From contig PBOJ01000027.1 of NCBI GenBank assembly GCA_002724315.1, positions 26,474 to 90,473 on the forward strand: a stretch of 64,000 nucleotides of DNA. The letters are read 5' to 3'. Within the stretch, counting starts at the first letter, position 1. Each line of letters begins with the position of its first letter. Positions 17,846 to 29,632 of this stretch are shown here, piece after piece. The stretch comes from Planctomycetaceae bacterium (GTDB lineage: Bacteria > Planctomycetota > Planctomycetia > Planctomycetales > Planctomycetaceae). Under the pieces are notes generated by a model. The model worked only from the letters and a program-made list of their open reading frames with translations, made no database searches and was not told the origin of the DNA. The position numbers and the translations under genes were made by a program.

Positions 17846-18178
17846 GGTTGCCGCTCCAAGGGGTCACGCGCCCGGAGGACGCGATGGTCTGTGTGGTTTC
17901 TCTCATGTGGTGTTCACCTTCCCTTGGACCCCCTCACGAAGTCCCTCGTCTGTCTGTTCGACACCGCGACCAAGCCGACAACAGCAGCACCCACACCATT
18001 CGCCCCTCCCACACCCAAGCAGCCCCTCGTCACCGGCGCGACTGGCCCACCCCGCACCTCCGGCTCCCGCGACACGACCCGTACGATCGGCACGATCCGT
18101 GCCCCGACAACCGACCTGCCCATGCCACATGGGGCCGGCGGCTGTTAGCATGGACCACAAAGGAGAGGCGCGGCCCAC
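17846..18178. other. 333-nt divergent intergenic region
   Basis: This lies between the RTX gene (minus) and the first eight-haem cytochrome (plus) and should carry both promoters. No convincing gene is present. It holds a perfect 6-3-6 inverted repeat GGCACG-ATC-CGTGCC at 18089-18103 and a spaced inverted pair CCAAGGGG / CCCTTGG (about 17856 and 17933). AGGAGAGG at about 18161-18168 is the ribosome site of the cytochrome gene. I cannot identify good -35/-10 pairs. Confidence 0.5.
18089..18103. promoter_or_regulatory. Perfect inverted repeat, candidate operator
   Basis: GGCACG-ATC-CGTGCC is a perfect dyad 76 nt upstream of the cytochrome start in a divergent promoter region. It could be a regulator-binding site or a leader hairpin. 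No known regulator can be named. Confidence 0.3.
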
Positions 18179-20262
<2,084 letters not shown>

Positions 20263-20266
<4 letters not shown>

Positions 20267-20745
20267 GCGAAGACGTGGGAACCGGCGAGGCGATTGTGCG
20301 ACGGCACATGGTGATCGGCTGGTGGAGTCTGCTGATCTTCGTAGCTCTCGGACTCGTGCTCGAATCCCTGCATGGATTCAAGGTGGCCTGGTACGTCAAT
20401 TCCGGACAACCCGAGACCACGCGGTTGATGCTCAGGCTGGCCCACGCGCACGGAACCTTTCTGTCGCTGGTGCATCTGGCCTTCGCCTGGAGTGTGTCGC
20501 AAGCGGGTGGCTTCCTCCCGAAATCGCGATCCCGGGCCTCGAGAAGCCTGCAGGGAGCCGGAATCCTGGTCCCGGCAGGATTTCTGTTGGCCGGAATGCC
20601 CGGGTTCGTCCGGACCGGTGGATTGCGGCTGGGTGTGCTGGGCGGTGATCCCGGCCTGGGTATCGTGCTGGTGCCCATCGGTGCCGTGCTGCTGCTGCTG
20701 GCGGTTTTCCTGACCGCACGTGGTGTCGCCGCCACCGCAGACTGA
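20263..20745 (+). CDS. Four-helix membrane protein, partner of the octahaem cytochrome
   Basis: A 160-residue integral membrane protein with four hydrophobic helices at about residues 16-36, 58-79, 96-114 and 130-150. Helix 2 carries RLAHAHGTFLSLVH, three histidines (61, 63, 71) that could ligate haem or copper. I do not recognise the family. It starts in an ATGA overlap with the octahaem gene, so the two are translated together. I infer that it is the quinone-side or membrane partner of that cytochrome. The stop is 10 nt from the end of the convergent octahaem paralogue. Confidence 0.75.
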
Positions 20746-20750
20746 CCGCC

Positions 20751-20765
20751 GCCCGTTACTCGGGC
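20751..20765. terminator. Perfect hairpin between convergent genes
   Basis: GCCCG-TTACT-CGGGC sits in the gap between the two convergent genes, and its loop holds the minus-strand stop codon. Being symmetric it could terminate both transcripts, but no T-tract flanks it. Confidence 0.35.
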
Positions 20766-22651
20766 ACGGAAACCTCGCGATAGTCCCGCTCGAGCAACAG
20801 TTTTTCGGTCCTCTTCCGGTCCAGTCCCTCACCCGGTACCAGGACCGTGCGGCGTGCCAGGTCGGGATCGAGCCCTTCCGACCCCGACGCCCACTCTTTC
20901 CTCAGTCTCAACCAGACCGCCTCACGCCCCGGCCGAGGCCCGACGAAGTCGAAGGCCAGTTGGACGTGAGCGGGATCACTCTTGAGGGCCTGCCACGCCA
21001 ACCAGCGGTTGACCGAGTAGACATCGTCGAGTTGTTCGGCCAGGTGCGGCACCAGCCAGTCGGTGCCGGAAGCTGTGCGAGCGGGCATCCAGCCGGCGTG
21101 CCAGATCGCCACGGCCCGCTGCACCGGATCACCCTGCAACACCAGCAGCACCCACGAGGCCACCGTCTGCTCCTCCTCAACCAGTTCGGCCGGCTTGTGA
21201 CCGTACCACTCGACCATCCGCTCGGACGCCCAGCGAGCCGACCGATCCAGGTGACACAGATTGCAGGCGTTGGGACGGCCACCACCCCGGATCGAAACGA
21301 CTTTCGGACTGTCCACCCGGTGACTGCGAATCGCCCCCAGCAGCGCGTATGACGTGTGGGGCATGTGGCAGTTGTAACAACGGCTGCCGGTCGATCCGGC
21401 AGCGTGGTGAGTGTGCTGGGTCAGCCGACTGCCAGTGAACCGGGTGTGACACTGCAGGCAGGCCTGGTCACCCCGCATTCCGCGAATCAACTGGTCGTCA
21501 GCCGGCGCATCGTGCATCGAATGACACGACAGACAGGACATCTTTCCCACGGTGTGACATTTCGAGTCGACATGTCCGAGATACTCGCGTCCGCCAACCC
21601 AGCACGCGCCATCGGTCCAGTAGACCGGCTTACCCAACTGCTCCATGCGGGTGTGCAGCGGGCTGTCGGCAACCACGGTCTGAAAAGCCGTCGACAAGTC
21701 GTCTCCAGGCCGGTACCGGTAACCGTTGGCCAGGTAGTCCTGTTGATTCGGTGAGAGGAAGGTGCTGTGACACTGGCCACAGACCCGCGATGCCCCCCGG
21801 TGATCCAGCCTGGCGGGATTCACGATGGTGGGGTCCGCAGAATCCGACACCGCCTTTGTCACGGCCGAGCCGCCCACACGGGACGCTGCCGCGTGGCGGG
21901 CCACGTGCTTTCGCCCTGCCCCATGACACGCCTCGCAACTGATCCCCAGTTCGGCGGCCTCGGTCTGCACTTCCAGTGTCGTCTCGCTCATCCCCGGCCG
22001 GCCACCGGTGCTGTGACACGTCAGGCAGTTGTCGTTCCAGGTGATGAAGTGTCGTGGAGATCTCGGTGGCTCAAGAAATGCGTCCTCCCGCGGCATCCAC
22101 CGCTGCTCGGCGATATGGAAATACCAGGGAATCTGCCGCAGCAGGTTGCCACGGTCACCGGGAATCCAGTAACCCTGGACGTGATGCGACCCGGTCGTCA
22201 TCACCACGGGACGCGTCACCCGGTGCCGTTCCGCTTCCCGATCGATCGCCGATGACTCACGGCCGTCCCCGATCTGGGCCGATTCCCAGTCGGGATCGAC
22301 CAGGTTCACCTCGAAACGATCCCCCGAACGAGTCAACTCGTAACGACGCCCGCGCGACTCCAACCTCACATCATCGAAGGGAGCCAGCACCGTTTGCGGC
22401 GTGGCCTTCTGGGTCATCGTGCGATGAAAGGTCGCGTGCCAACTCTCATGCTGCCGCCGGTGGCACTCCTGGCAGGCCGACGAACCGACAAAATCTCCAC
22501 GGGGACCGAGTCGCGGAAGAGGATCTTCGGCCGGAGCGGGCAAAATCTTTTTCTGCGAAGCCAGGTACCAGCTGCGCCAGGCCAGGCCGACAACGACCAG
22601 CCCGACCAGGACTCCGACCGACCCCAGGAACAGCTTGCCTCGACCAGCCAC
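20756..22651 (-). CDS. Eight-haem c-type cytochrome, paralogue of 18179-20266
   Basis: A protein of about 631 residues. A single N-terminal membrane helix (LFLGSVGVLVGLVVVGLAW) is followed by eight CxxCH motifs: CQECH, CLTCH, CEACH, CGQCH, CLSCH, CLQCH, CYNCH and CNLCH. Shared blocks with the convergent paralogue include WHATFHRTMTQ, GSRCYNCHMPHTSYAL and the RPNACNLCHLD end of the haem region. The start is uncertain: the GTG at 22651 has a GGAGAG box at good spacing, while the TTG at 22657 is too close to it. It probably takes part in the same periplasmic electron-transfer process as its partner. Confidence 0.88.
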   Translation of the reverse strand: MAGRGKLFLGSVGVLVGLVVVGLAWRSWYLASQKKILPAPAEDPLPRLGPRGDFVGSSACQECHRRQHESWHATFHRTMTQKATPQTVLAPFDDVRLESRGRRYELTRSGDRFEVNLVDPDWESAQIGDGRESSAIDREAERHRVTRPVVMTTGSHHVQGYWIPGDRGNLLRQIPWYFHIAEQRWMPREDAFLEPPRSPRHFITWNDNCLTCHSTGGRPGMSETTLEVQTEAAELGISCEACHGAGRKHVARHAAASRVGGSAVTKAVSDSADPTIVNPARLDHRGASRVCGQCHSTFLSPNQQDYLANGYRYRPGDDLSTAFQTVVADSPLHTRMEQLGKPVYWTDGACWVGGREYLGHVDSKCHTVGKMSCLSCHSMHDAPADDQLIRGMRGDQACLQCHTRFTGSRLTQHTHHAAGSTGSRCYNCHMPHTSYALLGAIRSHRVDSPKVVSIRGGGRPNACNLCHLDRSARWASERMVEWYGHKPAELVEEEQTVASWVLLVLQGDPVQRAVAIWHAGWMPARTASGTDWLVPHLAEQLDDVYSVNRWLAWQALKSDPAHVQLAFDFVGPRPGREAVWLRLRKEWASGSEGLDPDLARRTVLVPGEGLDRKRTEKLLLERDYREVSVPE

Positions 22652-22776
22652 CCGCAACTCTCCCGAGCGAATTTCCGGATCAGCCCCTCCATGAGTATAT
22701 CGGCAGGAAGGCGGTCGGAATCCGAGCCGGGCAGCATCTCACAACGACAACACCTCCCCTTCTCTGCCGACACTCG

Positions 22777-22806
22777 TTGCCGCTCATTCCCCTCGCCCGA
22801 TAGAAT
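22777..22806 (+). promoter_or_regulatory. Candidate promoter TTGCCG-18-TAGAAT
   Basis: TTGCCG at 22777-22782 and TAGAAT at 22801-22806 with an 18-nt spacer, 34 nt upstream of the proposed GTG start of the PSCyt gene. The nine bases GATAGAATC recur upstream of the PSCyt gene at 61718. Confidence 0.3.
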
Positions 22807-22840
22807 CAAGCTGTTCTCTTCCCTTTCGGACAGGCTCCGC

Positions 22841-25624
22841 GTGACAGGTTTCCGGCCCATCTCCGCAGCAATCCTCGGACTGGCCGTGACCACCGGTCAC
22901 GCAGCTCCACCGGAGCTGCCTCCGGCGATCAAGCGACAGGTCGACTTCGACCGTGACGTCCGGCCGATCTTCGCGAAACACTGCTACTCCTGTCACGGCC
23001 CCAAGCGGCAGGAAAGTGACTACCGGCTGGATCGCGCCCGGGTCGCCATTTCCGGAGGTGACCTCGAGCAACAACCGATCCGTCCGGGCAACGCCATCAC
23101 CAGCCCCCTGCTCCGCTATGTCGCCGGGCTCGATCCCGACATCAGGATGCCCCCCAAAGGGCCACGGCTGGATCGGAGCCAGGTGGCGGTACTGAGAACC
23201 TGGATCGACCAGGGAGCACGGTTCCCACGTTCGGACGGTGACGTGCCAACAAGGACCTCGCACTGGTCGTTCCAGAAACTGGGTCGCCCGACCCCACCGG
23301 TCATTCGTGGCGGCAGAAATCCCATCGATGCGTTTGTTGGACATCGCCTGGCCGAAGCGAAGCTCACTTTCTCTCCGCGGGCCGACCGCCGCACGCTCGC
23401 CCGCCGCCTGCACCTGGACATGCTCGGCCTGCCTCCGTCCCCGGAAGTCGTCGACGCCTTCCTGGCCGACAATCATCCCGCCGCATGGGAACGCCTGGTC
23501 GACGGCGTGCTGGCGCACCCACACTACGGAGAACGCTGGACACGGCATTGGCTCGATGTCGTCCGCTTCGCCGAATCGCACGGATTCGAAACCAACCGCG
23601 AACGAACCAACGCCTGGTACTACCGCGACTGGTGCATCGACGCGCTGAACGCCGACATGCCCTACGACCGGTTTGTCATGTCCCAGCTGGCCGGGGATGC
23701 CATCGGCGAGAGTGCCGGCACAGGTTTCCTGGTCGCCGGCCCTTACGACCTGGTCAAGAGTCCCGACGTCTCGCTGACATTGGCCCAACGGCAGGATGAA
23801 CTCGCCGACATGGTCAACACCACCGGCACGGCCGTCCTGGGACTCACTCTGGGTTGTGCACGGTGTCACAACCACAAGTTCGACCCGATCCTCCAAACCG
23901 ACTATTACGCGCTGACCGCCGTCTTTGCTGGAGTCCGACACGCCGATCGCCCACTGGACCGACCCACTCCCCGAGCGCAACTGGCTGTCCTCCGCAAGCA
24001 GCTCGAAAGTCACCGACGTCAACTCACCAGGCTGATCGCCAAGCTCCGACTCCCGGTCAACGCGAAGCACAACATCGAGAAGTTCGCTCCCGTCCGGGCC
24101 CGGTTCGTCCGCTTCACGATCCGCAACACCAACAGCAGCGAACCGTGTCTGGATGAACTGGAGGTTTACACCGTCTCACGTCCCGGCCGTCCCACCCGCA
24201 ACGTGGCGCTGGCAAGCAACGGCACGAGGGCCAGTTCGTCGGGCAATTTCGGCCCCCATCCGTTCCACAAGCTGTCTCACATCAACGACGGCAGGCACGG
24301 CAACAGCCACAGCTGGATCTCGAACCAGTCGGGACGTGGCTGGGTGCAACTGGAATTTCCCGAGACGGTCGTGATCGATCGGATCGAGTGGGGCCGGGAC
24401 CGGCAACAGAAATTCGGGGACCGGCTGCCGACCCGTTACTGGATCGAAGTGGCCGAGAAGGCCGGAGAATGGCGTGAGGTGGCCGGGATCGCCGACCGTG
24501 CCCCCTTCGGATCCTCGAATACCGCTCCAGCCGACCGGTTGGCTCGCAGTGATCTCAGCCAAGAAGCCGCCTTGGCTCGTGGACTCCAGGGACAGATCAG
24601 CAAGCTGACCACGCGACTCAATGGACTCGCCAAGGGGCCCACCGCCTACCTCGGCCGTTTCGACACGCCTCCTCTCACCCACCGGCTCTACCGTGGCGAT
24701 CCCCAGGCCCCACGAGAGGCCGTCGCCCCCGGCGCCCTGACGATTCTCGCCGCGCCGCCAATGGCCATGGACGAACCCGAACAGGCCCGTCGGCTGAAAC
24801 TCGCTCGCTGGCTGGTCCAGCCTGACAACCCGCTCACCCCCCGGGTGATCGCCAACCGGTTGTGGCACTATCACTTCGGAACCGGACTGGTCTCCACACC
24901 CGGTGACCTCGGAGCCAACGGTGGCCTCCCCTCTCATCCAGAACTGCTTGACTGGATGGCCGGCCGGATGGCCGGCAACGGCTGGTCACTGAAATCACTG
25001 CACCGGCTCATCCTCACGTCGCGGACATGGTGCCAGTCGAGCCGTCCTCGCGCTGACGGGATGGCCCGCGACTCAGGGACACGACTGTTGTGGAGGTTCC
25101 CGCCCAGGCGACTGGCCGCCGAGGCCATCCGCGACAGCATGCTGTCAGCCAGCGGCGCCATCGACCGCCGCATGGGAGGACCGGGGTTCAAGGTCTTCGA
25201 GATCGTGATGGAAAACGTGCGGCACTACTTCCCCAAGAAGACCTACACCGTCAACGAGTGGCGTCGGATGGTCTACATGACCAAGATCCGACAGGAGCAG
25301 GATGAGGTGTTCGGAGCGTTCGACTGCCCGGACGGCAACCAGGTGATCGCCCGCCGCAGCCGATCCACCACTCCGCTGCAGGCCCTGGGACTGCTCAACG
25401 GCAACTTCGTCCTGCAGCAGGCCCAGATACTGGCCGACCGGTGCAAGACTGAAACGCCCGGAGGCAGCACCGCAGACCGTGTTGCGAGGGCCATCCGCCT
25501 GGCATTTGGTCGCCCCCCCACACCGTCAGAAATCGACGCTGGCACCCGGCTCGTCGACCGGCACGGACTGGCCTCACTGGCCCGGGCCCTGCTCAATTCC
25601 AACGAGTTCCTCTGGCTACCCTGA
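22841..25624 (+). CDS. PSCyt1-DUF1549-F5/8C-DUF1553 cytochrome-like secreted protein
   Basis: About 927 residues. A signal peptide ([15 protein letters not shown]) leads into PSCyt1 with a c-type haem site HCYSCHG (Cys48-His52). DUF1549 follows ([18 protein letters not shown]) with a second CxxCH ([11 protein letters not shown]). Then comes a discoidin/F5-8C-like carbohydrate-binding module ([20 protein letters not shown] to [17 protein letters not shown]) and finally DUF1553 ([25 protein letters not shown]). The family is a planctomycete speciality of unknown function, and the F5/8C module suggests polysaccharide contact. The GTG at 22841 is chosen because it starts the signal peptide; the longer frame upstream is not coding-like. 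A DUF1501 gene follows 31 nt after the stop. Confidence 0.88.
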   Translation: MTGFRPISAAILGLAVTTGHAAPPELPPAIKRQVDFDRDVRPIFAKHCYSCHGPKRQESDYRLDRARVAISGGDLEQQPIRPGNAITSPLLRYVAGLDPDIRMPPKGPRLDRSQVAVLRTWIDQGARFPRSDGDVPTRTSHWSFQKLGRPTPPVIRGGRNPIDAFVGHRLAEAKLTFSPRADRRTLARRLHLDMLGLPPSPEVVDAFLADNHPAAWERLVDGVLAHPHYGERWTRHWLDVVRFAESHGFETNRERTNAWYYRDWCIDALNADMPYDRFVMSQLAGDAIGESAGTGFLVAGPYDLVKSPDVSLTLAQRQDELADMVNTTGTAVLGLTLGCARCHNHKFDPILQTDYYALTAVFAGVRHADRPLDRPTPRAQLAVLRKQLESHRRQLTRLIAKLRLPVNAKHNIEKFAPVRARFVRFTIRNTNSSEPCLDELEVYTVSRPGRPTRNVALASNGTRASSSGNFGPHPFHKLSHINDGRHGNSHSWISNQSGRGWVQLEFPETVVIDRIEWGRDRQQKFGDRLPTRYWIEVAEKAGEWREVAGIADRAPFGSSNTAPADRLARSDLSQEAALARGLQGQISKLTTRLNGLAKGPTAYLGRFDTPPLTHRLYRGDPQAPREAVAPGALTILAAPPMAMDEPEQARRLKLARWLVQPDNPLTPRVIANRLWHYHFGTGLVSTPGDLGANGGLPSHPELLDWMAGRMAGNGWSLKSLHRLILTSRTWCQSSRPRADGMARDSGTRLLWRFPPRRLAAEAIRDSMLSASGAIDRRMGGPGFKVFEIVMENVRHYFPKKTYTVNEWRRMVYMTKIRQEQDEVFGAFDCPDGNQVIARRSRSTTPLQALGLLNGNFVLQQAQILADRCKTETPGGSTADRVARAIRLAFGRPPTPSEIDAGTRLVDRHGLASLARALLNSNEFLWLP

Positions 25625-25655
25625 CTCTCACTCGCCCCGTGGAACCACCTGCCCC

Positions 25656-27110
25656 ATGTCACCACGCACGTCACTGGACCGACGCCGGTTCCTGGGAGAT
25701 TCGGCCACCCTGCTCGGCTCCACCGCCCTGGCGACCCTGCTGGGCCGGGACGGGGTCCTGGCCGACGCGCCGATCCGGCCGGCCATCAATCCTGCCCGTC
25801 CACACGCCTCACGATCGTCCCACTTCCGGCCACGTGCTCGCCAGGTGGTGATGATCTTCTGCAGCGGAGGCTTCAGCCCGCTTGATTCGTTCGACTACAA
25901 GCCCGAACTGGTTCGCCGCCACGGAGAACCCCTGCCGGGCAAGAAGCTGATCACCTTTCAGGGTGAACAGGGACGGCTCACACGGCCCCTGTACCCATTC
26001 CGCCCGCGTGGCGAAAGCGGCAAGATGGTCTCGACACTGGTCGACCATCTCGGTGAACTCGCCGACGAGATGTGCTTCCTGCACTCGGTGACCACCAAAA
26101 CCAACACCCACGGGCCGGCCGAAAACGTGATGTCCACCGGCTTCACGCTCGACGGGTTCCCCAGTATCGGCGCGTGGATCAGCTACGCCCTGGGCAGCGA
26201 AGCGGACGATCTGCCCGCTTTCGTGGCGATCCCCGATCCCCGTGGTAAGCCGCAGTCCAGCGTCAACAACTGGGGACCGGGGTTCCTGCCGGCAGCCTTC
26301 CAGGGCACCGACTTCAACGCCGCACGACCCATCCGCAACCTGGCCCGGCCGACTTCGATCACTCCTGCTGCCGACACCGCCACCCGCCGTTTTCTCGATG
26401 CTCTCAATCAAAAACACCTCGATCGTTTCCCCGGCGATTCCGAACTGGCTGCCCGAATTGCCAGCTACCAGCTCGCCGCCCGCATGCAGCTCTCGGTCCC
26501 CGAGATCACTGATCTCTCAACCGAATCGCGTTCGACGGTTCGGCTTTACGGTGCCGACTCCACAAATCCCTTGAAGGCCGGGTTCGCTCGCAACTGCCTG
26601 CTGGCGCGCAGGCTGGTCGAACGCGGTGTTCGCTTCATCCAGCTCTTCAACGGCAGTTACCAGACCGGCGGCGAGGGAACCAGCAACTGGGACGGCCACA
26701 AGAAACTCAAGGTGCAGTACGACATCCACGGCCCGATTCTCGATCAACCCGCCGCAGGGCTACTGGCCGATCTCAAACAACGCGGTCTGCTCGAAGAAAC
26801 CCTGGTCGTCTTCTGCAGCGAATTCGGCCGCATGCCCACGTTCCAGAAGGGGGCCAGCGGTCGAGACCACAATCCCGACGGATTTACCGTCTGGATGGCC
26901 GGGGCAGGTGTCAGGGCACCGTTTTCCTTCGGTGCCACCGACCCGTTTGGACACCGGGCGGTCGAACACCCCGCCAGTGTTCATGATGTCCACGCCACAA
27001 TCCTGCACCTGGCCGGACTCGAGCACCGCCGTCTCAGCATCTACCACAACGGAATCCAGAGACGGCTGACCGATGTCCACGGCGAAGTGATCACCGACGT
27101 ACTCGCCTAG
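25656..27110 (+). CDS. DUF1501 family protein with Tat-like leader
   Basis: A 484-residue DUF1501 protein, a family with a sulfatase/alkaline-phosphatase-like fold. The leader [15 protein letters not shown] matches a twin-arginine signal. Core motifs are [53 protein letters not shown] and [17 protein letters not shown]. It forms the second gene of a PSCyt/DUF1501 pair. The biochemical function is not established; the pair is probably exported and may act on a shared extracellular substrate. The ATG at 25656 begins the Tat leader. Confidence 0.9.
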   Translation: MSPRTSLDRRRFLGDSATLLGSTALATLLGRDGVLADAPIRPAINPARPHASRSSHFRPRARQVVMIFCSGGFSPLDSFDYKPELVRRHGEPLPGKKLITFQGEQGRLTRPLYPFRPRGESGKMVSTLVDHLGELADEMCFLHSVTTKTNTHGPAENVMSTGFTLDGFPSIGAWISYALGSEADDLPAFVAIPDPRGKPQSSVNNWGPGFLPAAFQGTDFNAARPIRNLARPTSITPAADTATRRFLDALNQKHLDRFPGDSELAARIASYQLAARMQLSVPEITDLSTESRSTVRLYGADSTNPLKAGFARNCLLARRLVERGVRFIQLFNGSYQTGGEGTSNWDGHKKLKVQYDIHGPILDQPAAGLLADLKQRGLLEETLVVFCSEFGRMPTFQKGASGRDHNPDGFTVWMAGAGVRAPFSFGATDPFGHRAVEHPASVHDVHATILHLAGLEHRRLSIYHNGIQRRLTDVHGEVITDVLA

Positions 27111-27216
27111 TCTACCCGGATCACCGGGGCCACCCGAATTGACACGGGTTTGCCGCAAAACCAGATTCTCAGGATTGCGGACAAAATCGCCAAATCCCCA
27201 AAGCAGTCGTGGCGAA

Positions 27217-27244
27217 ACCGGATCCGTTCGGGATAAGATCCGGT
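27217..27244 (+). terminator. 8-bp inverted repeat after DUF1501 gene
   Basis: ACCGGATC and GATCCGGT are perfectly complementary around a 12-nt loop. No T-run follows, so its role as terminator or leader structure is unclear. Confidence 0.35.
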
Positions 27245-27253
27245 GTTGCGAAT

Positions 27254-27284
27254 GGGGGCCGTCCTCAGCGACACCCCCGCTTTT
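27254..27284 (+). terminator. Possible intrinsic terminator
   Basis: GGGGG, a 15-nt loop, CCCCC, then GCTTTT: a short GC stem with a small T-run, 144 nt after the DUF1501 stop and 142 nt before the cold-shock start. Confidence 0.35.
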
Positions 27285-27425
27285 GGTTGACTGTTCTTCC
27301 GATGGACAAAGAACGACGTGTCGGTACCAGATTCTGGTGCCCGTCCGGCCCGGAGTTTTCTGTTGGTTCCTCGTTTCTGTTTGGTCACCACTAAAGTCAT
27401 TTACGGGCACCGAAGGAGTTCTCTG

Positions 27426-27632
27426 ATGCCGCGGGGACAAATCAAGACTCTGACAGATCGTGGTTTCGGGTTCATTTCCGGCGATGGAGCAGACGTGTTC
27501 TTTCACATGTCCACGCTGGAGGGCGAAGGCCAGTTCGACATGTTGAGAGAAGGCCAGGCGGTCGAATACGAATCAGAACCCGGCGACCGTGGCCCACGGG
27601 CAACGATGGTCCGGATCATCGCGGACGAATAA
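27426..27632 (+). CDS. Cold-shock domain protein
   Basis: A 68-residue CspA-type OB-fold protein that binds single-stranded nucleic acid. RNP1 is present as RGFGFIS and RNP2 as DVFFHMS, followed by the LREGQAVEYE strand. The usual N-terminal G.VKWFN motif is replaced by GQIKTLTD, which makes it one of the divergent short Csp-like proteins. The AAGGAG box is well placed. The 315-nt upstream gap leaves room for a long leader, as in regulated csp genes. Confidence 0.92.
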   Translation: MPRGQIKTLTDRGFGFISGDGADVFFHMSTLEGEGQFDMLREGQAVEYESEPGDRGPRATMVRIIADE

Positions 27633-27667
27633 ACACCGGACCACATCCCGTGTGACCCGGCTAGCGG

Positions 27668-29539
27668 CTAACCAGGCGTTCCCGCGTGCCACAATTGGCA
27701 CTCGGCGAGCCATCCCAGTGGCTGGCCGTTGCGAGTGACGTCGACGCAAATGATTGTTGGTCCCGGTCGCTCCTGCTGCGAGAGGTGAATGGAGCAGTTC
27801 GAGCGATGCTGCTCGTTGGGATCAATCCTGCAGGAGATGGTGGCGGGATTGGCGATGATGCCGGGGGCCAGGATCAACCTCGCAGTGACATCGATCGGCT
27901 GGCGGTGCAGATTTTCAATCACCACATCCACACTGGCACTCTCACCACCGGCCAACTGCAGACGGTACGGCTCAAATCGCACCCAATCGGCCCGGCATTT
28001 TTCCTCGTCCTCCTCGTCGACCAGGCTCGATAGCGCCCCGGCAAGTCGCTGGGCACTTGCCTTGAAGTCGAGCAGATCCTGGGATGTCACCGGCGTATCG
28101 CCGCGGCCTTGAGGAGGTTGGCCGTCGTCTCGGATCAACTGCCGGCGGTGGTGTCCATGCAGCAGAACCTCGGGCTCGATTTCCAGCATCCGCTCGGCCA
28201 CCTCGAGATGGTTGGCTGCCGTAACCCGGTTGGCAAAAATGACATGACCGTGCGTGAGTTGGCCACCGTGCAGATGCGCCGAATCGCCCATCGCCAGGTA
28301 ACGTTTTCCATTCAGTGTGAAACTGACACCTGAATGAAGGTCCGTCTGGCCCGGCAGGTCGTGCATTTGCAGTTCAACACCTCGCCACGTAAATCGCTCG
28401 CGGTCCTCGAACGTCCGCTGAACGACAATCGGGTGAGGGAGCAGGCACGGCATGTTGTAACGCCTGGGCTCACGCAAGATCGGGGCGATTCGCTTCAAGC
28501 ACCAGGCCGGCACCTGCCAACGGCGCTGGAGATAAGGCACTCCAATCACGTGATCGTCGTGGTAATGGGTGATGATCACCGCGTCGATCGCGTCGATCTG
28601 ATAATTGTTCTTGAGGGTCTCAATATGAGTCGGCAGAAATCGCGTTCGATAGCCAAACGCCGACGGCCCGGCATGCGCCGAACTTGAATACCCCAGATCG
28701 ATCAGCAGCGCGTGCCCATCGCCAGATCGCAATACATACCAACTGCAGGTTTGTCGCGCGCTCTGCAACAGTTGCGGCGCCAGTTCGATGAATTCCTCGG
28801 TCGGAGCAGGATCTATCGGATGGTGCATCTCCTCACAAAAGGCTTCCAATCGACGTGCCAGCGATTCAAGAACCTGCTCAGGAGAGTCGATCGGAGCGCC
28901 ATGCCCGGGGCAGAGCACATCGGGCGCGGCGGTCTTCAGGAAGCGAAGTGAAGAGATGGCCAGTTCAGCCCCCAGCGCATCACCGTACCCAAACTGCAGG
29001 TTGTGTATCTGCGGGACATTGCCGCTGCCGTCAACAAGGTCACCGGCAAACGCGAGCCGGCGTCCAGAAAATTCGCCCAACAGTGTGATCGAGCCGGGGG
29101 TATGTCCGGGGGTAGGAAGGATCTCCAACTGGACATCACGCCAGCAAAAAACGTCAAAATCCTCCAGCGACACGTCCACAGGTACGCTGCGAGGTAGCGA
29201 AAACAAATCGGCCACCTGGTTGTAGTTGTGGTAAATCGGTCGCCGGCGCCAGAAGGATTCGACGTCCTCGACGAGGTGACGTTCGCTCTCAGGAACGGCC
29301 AGTTTTGTTGCGCTGCGATCCAGTTGGTAAAGACCCGAGCATTGGTCGCGATGCGTGTGGGTAAGAAGGACCCACTCGACCTTGCTCACACCCAATCCGG
29401 AAAGTGCATCCCACCAGTGGCCGTCGCCGGGATCGATCACCAGTGCTGCGTCGCCATCGACGATTACGTAGGACGTGCAGGTTCCTCGAACCTGGAAGAC
29501 ATTGTCGGTAACGGGGTGAAGTTGATCCGGCATGGGCAT
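27668..29539 (-). CDS. Tandem metallo-beta-lactamase-fold protein with C-terminal Ig-like domain
   Basis: A 623-residue protein with two metallo-hydrolase domains in one chain. Domain 1 has HTHRDQ (61-66), PGHTPGS (His146), AGD (Asp167) and PGH (His213), but Gln66 replaces the His of HxHxDH. Domain 2 has an intact HYHDDH (325-330), GDS (Asp419) and HGHH (462-464), but Gln398 replaces the PGH histidine. A beta-rich domain of about 100 residues at the end (VVIENLHRQPIDVTARLILA) looks Ig-like. No signal peptide is seen, so it is likely cytoplasmic. The substrate is unknown. It follows a DUF1501 gene on the same strand 93 nt upstream. Two ATGs (29539, 29533) could start it. Confidence 0.85.
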   Translation of the reverse strand: MPMPDQLHPVTDNVFQVRGTCTSYVIVDGDAALVIDPGDGHWWDALSGLGVSKVEWVLLTHTHRDQCSGLYQLDRSATKLAVPESERHLVEDVESFWRRRPIYHNYNQVADLFSLPRSVPVDVSLEDFDVFCWRDVQLEILPTPGHTPGSITLLGEFSGRRLAFAGDLVDGSGNVPQIHNLQFGYGDALGAELAISSLRFLKTAAPDVLCPGHGAPIDSPEQVLESLARRLEAFCEEMHHPIDPAPTEEFIELAPQLLQSARQTCSWYVLRSGDGHALLIDLGYSSSAHAGPSAFGYRTRFLPTHIETLKNNYQIDAIDAVIITHYHDDHVIGVPYLQRRWQVPAWCLKRIAPILREPRRYNMPCLLPHPIVVQRTFEDRERFTWRGVELQMHDLPGQTDLHSGVSFTLNGKRYLAMGDSAHLHGGQLTHGHVIFANRVTAANHLEVAERMLEIEPEVLLHGHHRRQLIRDDGQPPQGRGDTPVTSQDLLDFKASAQRLAGALSSLVDEEDEEKCRADWVRFEPYRLQLAGGESASVDVVIENLHRQPIDVTARLILAPGIIANPATISCRIDPNEQHRSNCSIHLSQQERPGPTIICVDVTRNGQPLGWLAECQLWHAGTPG

Positions 29540-29632
29540 TACTCGGTGCGCACAATTTCACCATCCGGACCACGATGTCCCTCAACAAAAGAGGCGTTCG
29601 GCTCAGTCCACGGCGGTTCTGCCGGGTCCGAG

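Larger units (their letters stand above)
27111..27425 (+). other. 315-nt intergenic region / cold-shock gene leader
   Basis: No gene seen. It contains two hairpins: an 8-bp perfect inverted repeat at 27217-27244 (ACCGGATC / GATCCGGT, 12-nt loop) and a G5/C5 stem at 27254-27278 followed by GCTTTT. Downstream is a T-rich stretch and an AAGGAG ribosome site about 8 nt before the cold-shock ATG. It could combine a terminator for the DUF1501 gene with a structured cold-shock leader. Confidence 0.5.

Noticed and set aside
22394-22840. N-terminal extension of the PSCyt gene to 22394
   Set aside because: The extension is antisense to the octahaem gene, has no domain similarity, and would bury the signal peptide.
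27287-27315. Promoter TTGACT before the cold-shock gene
   Set aside because: The matching -10 position reads AGAACG, which is not convincing.
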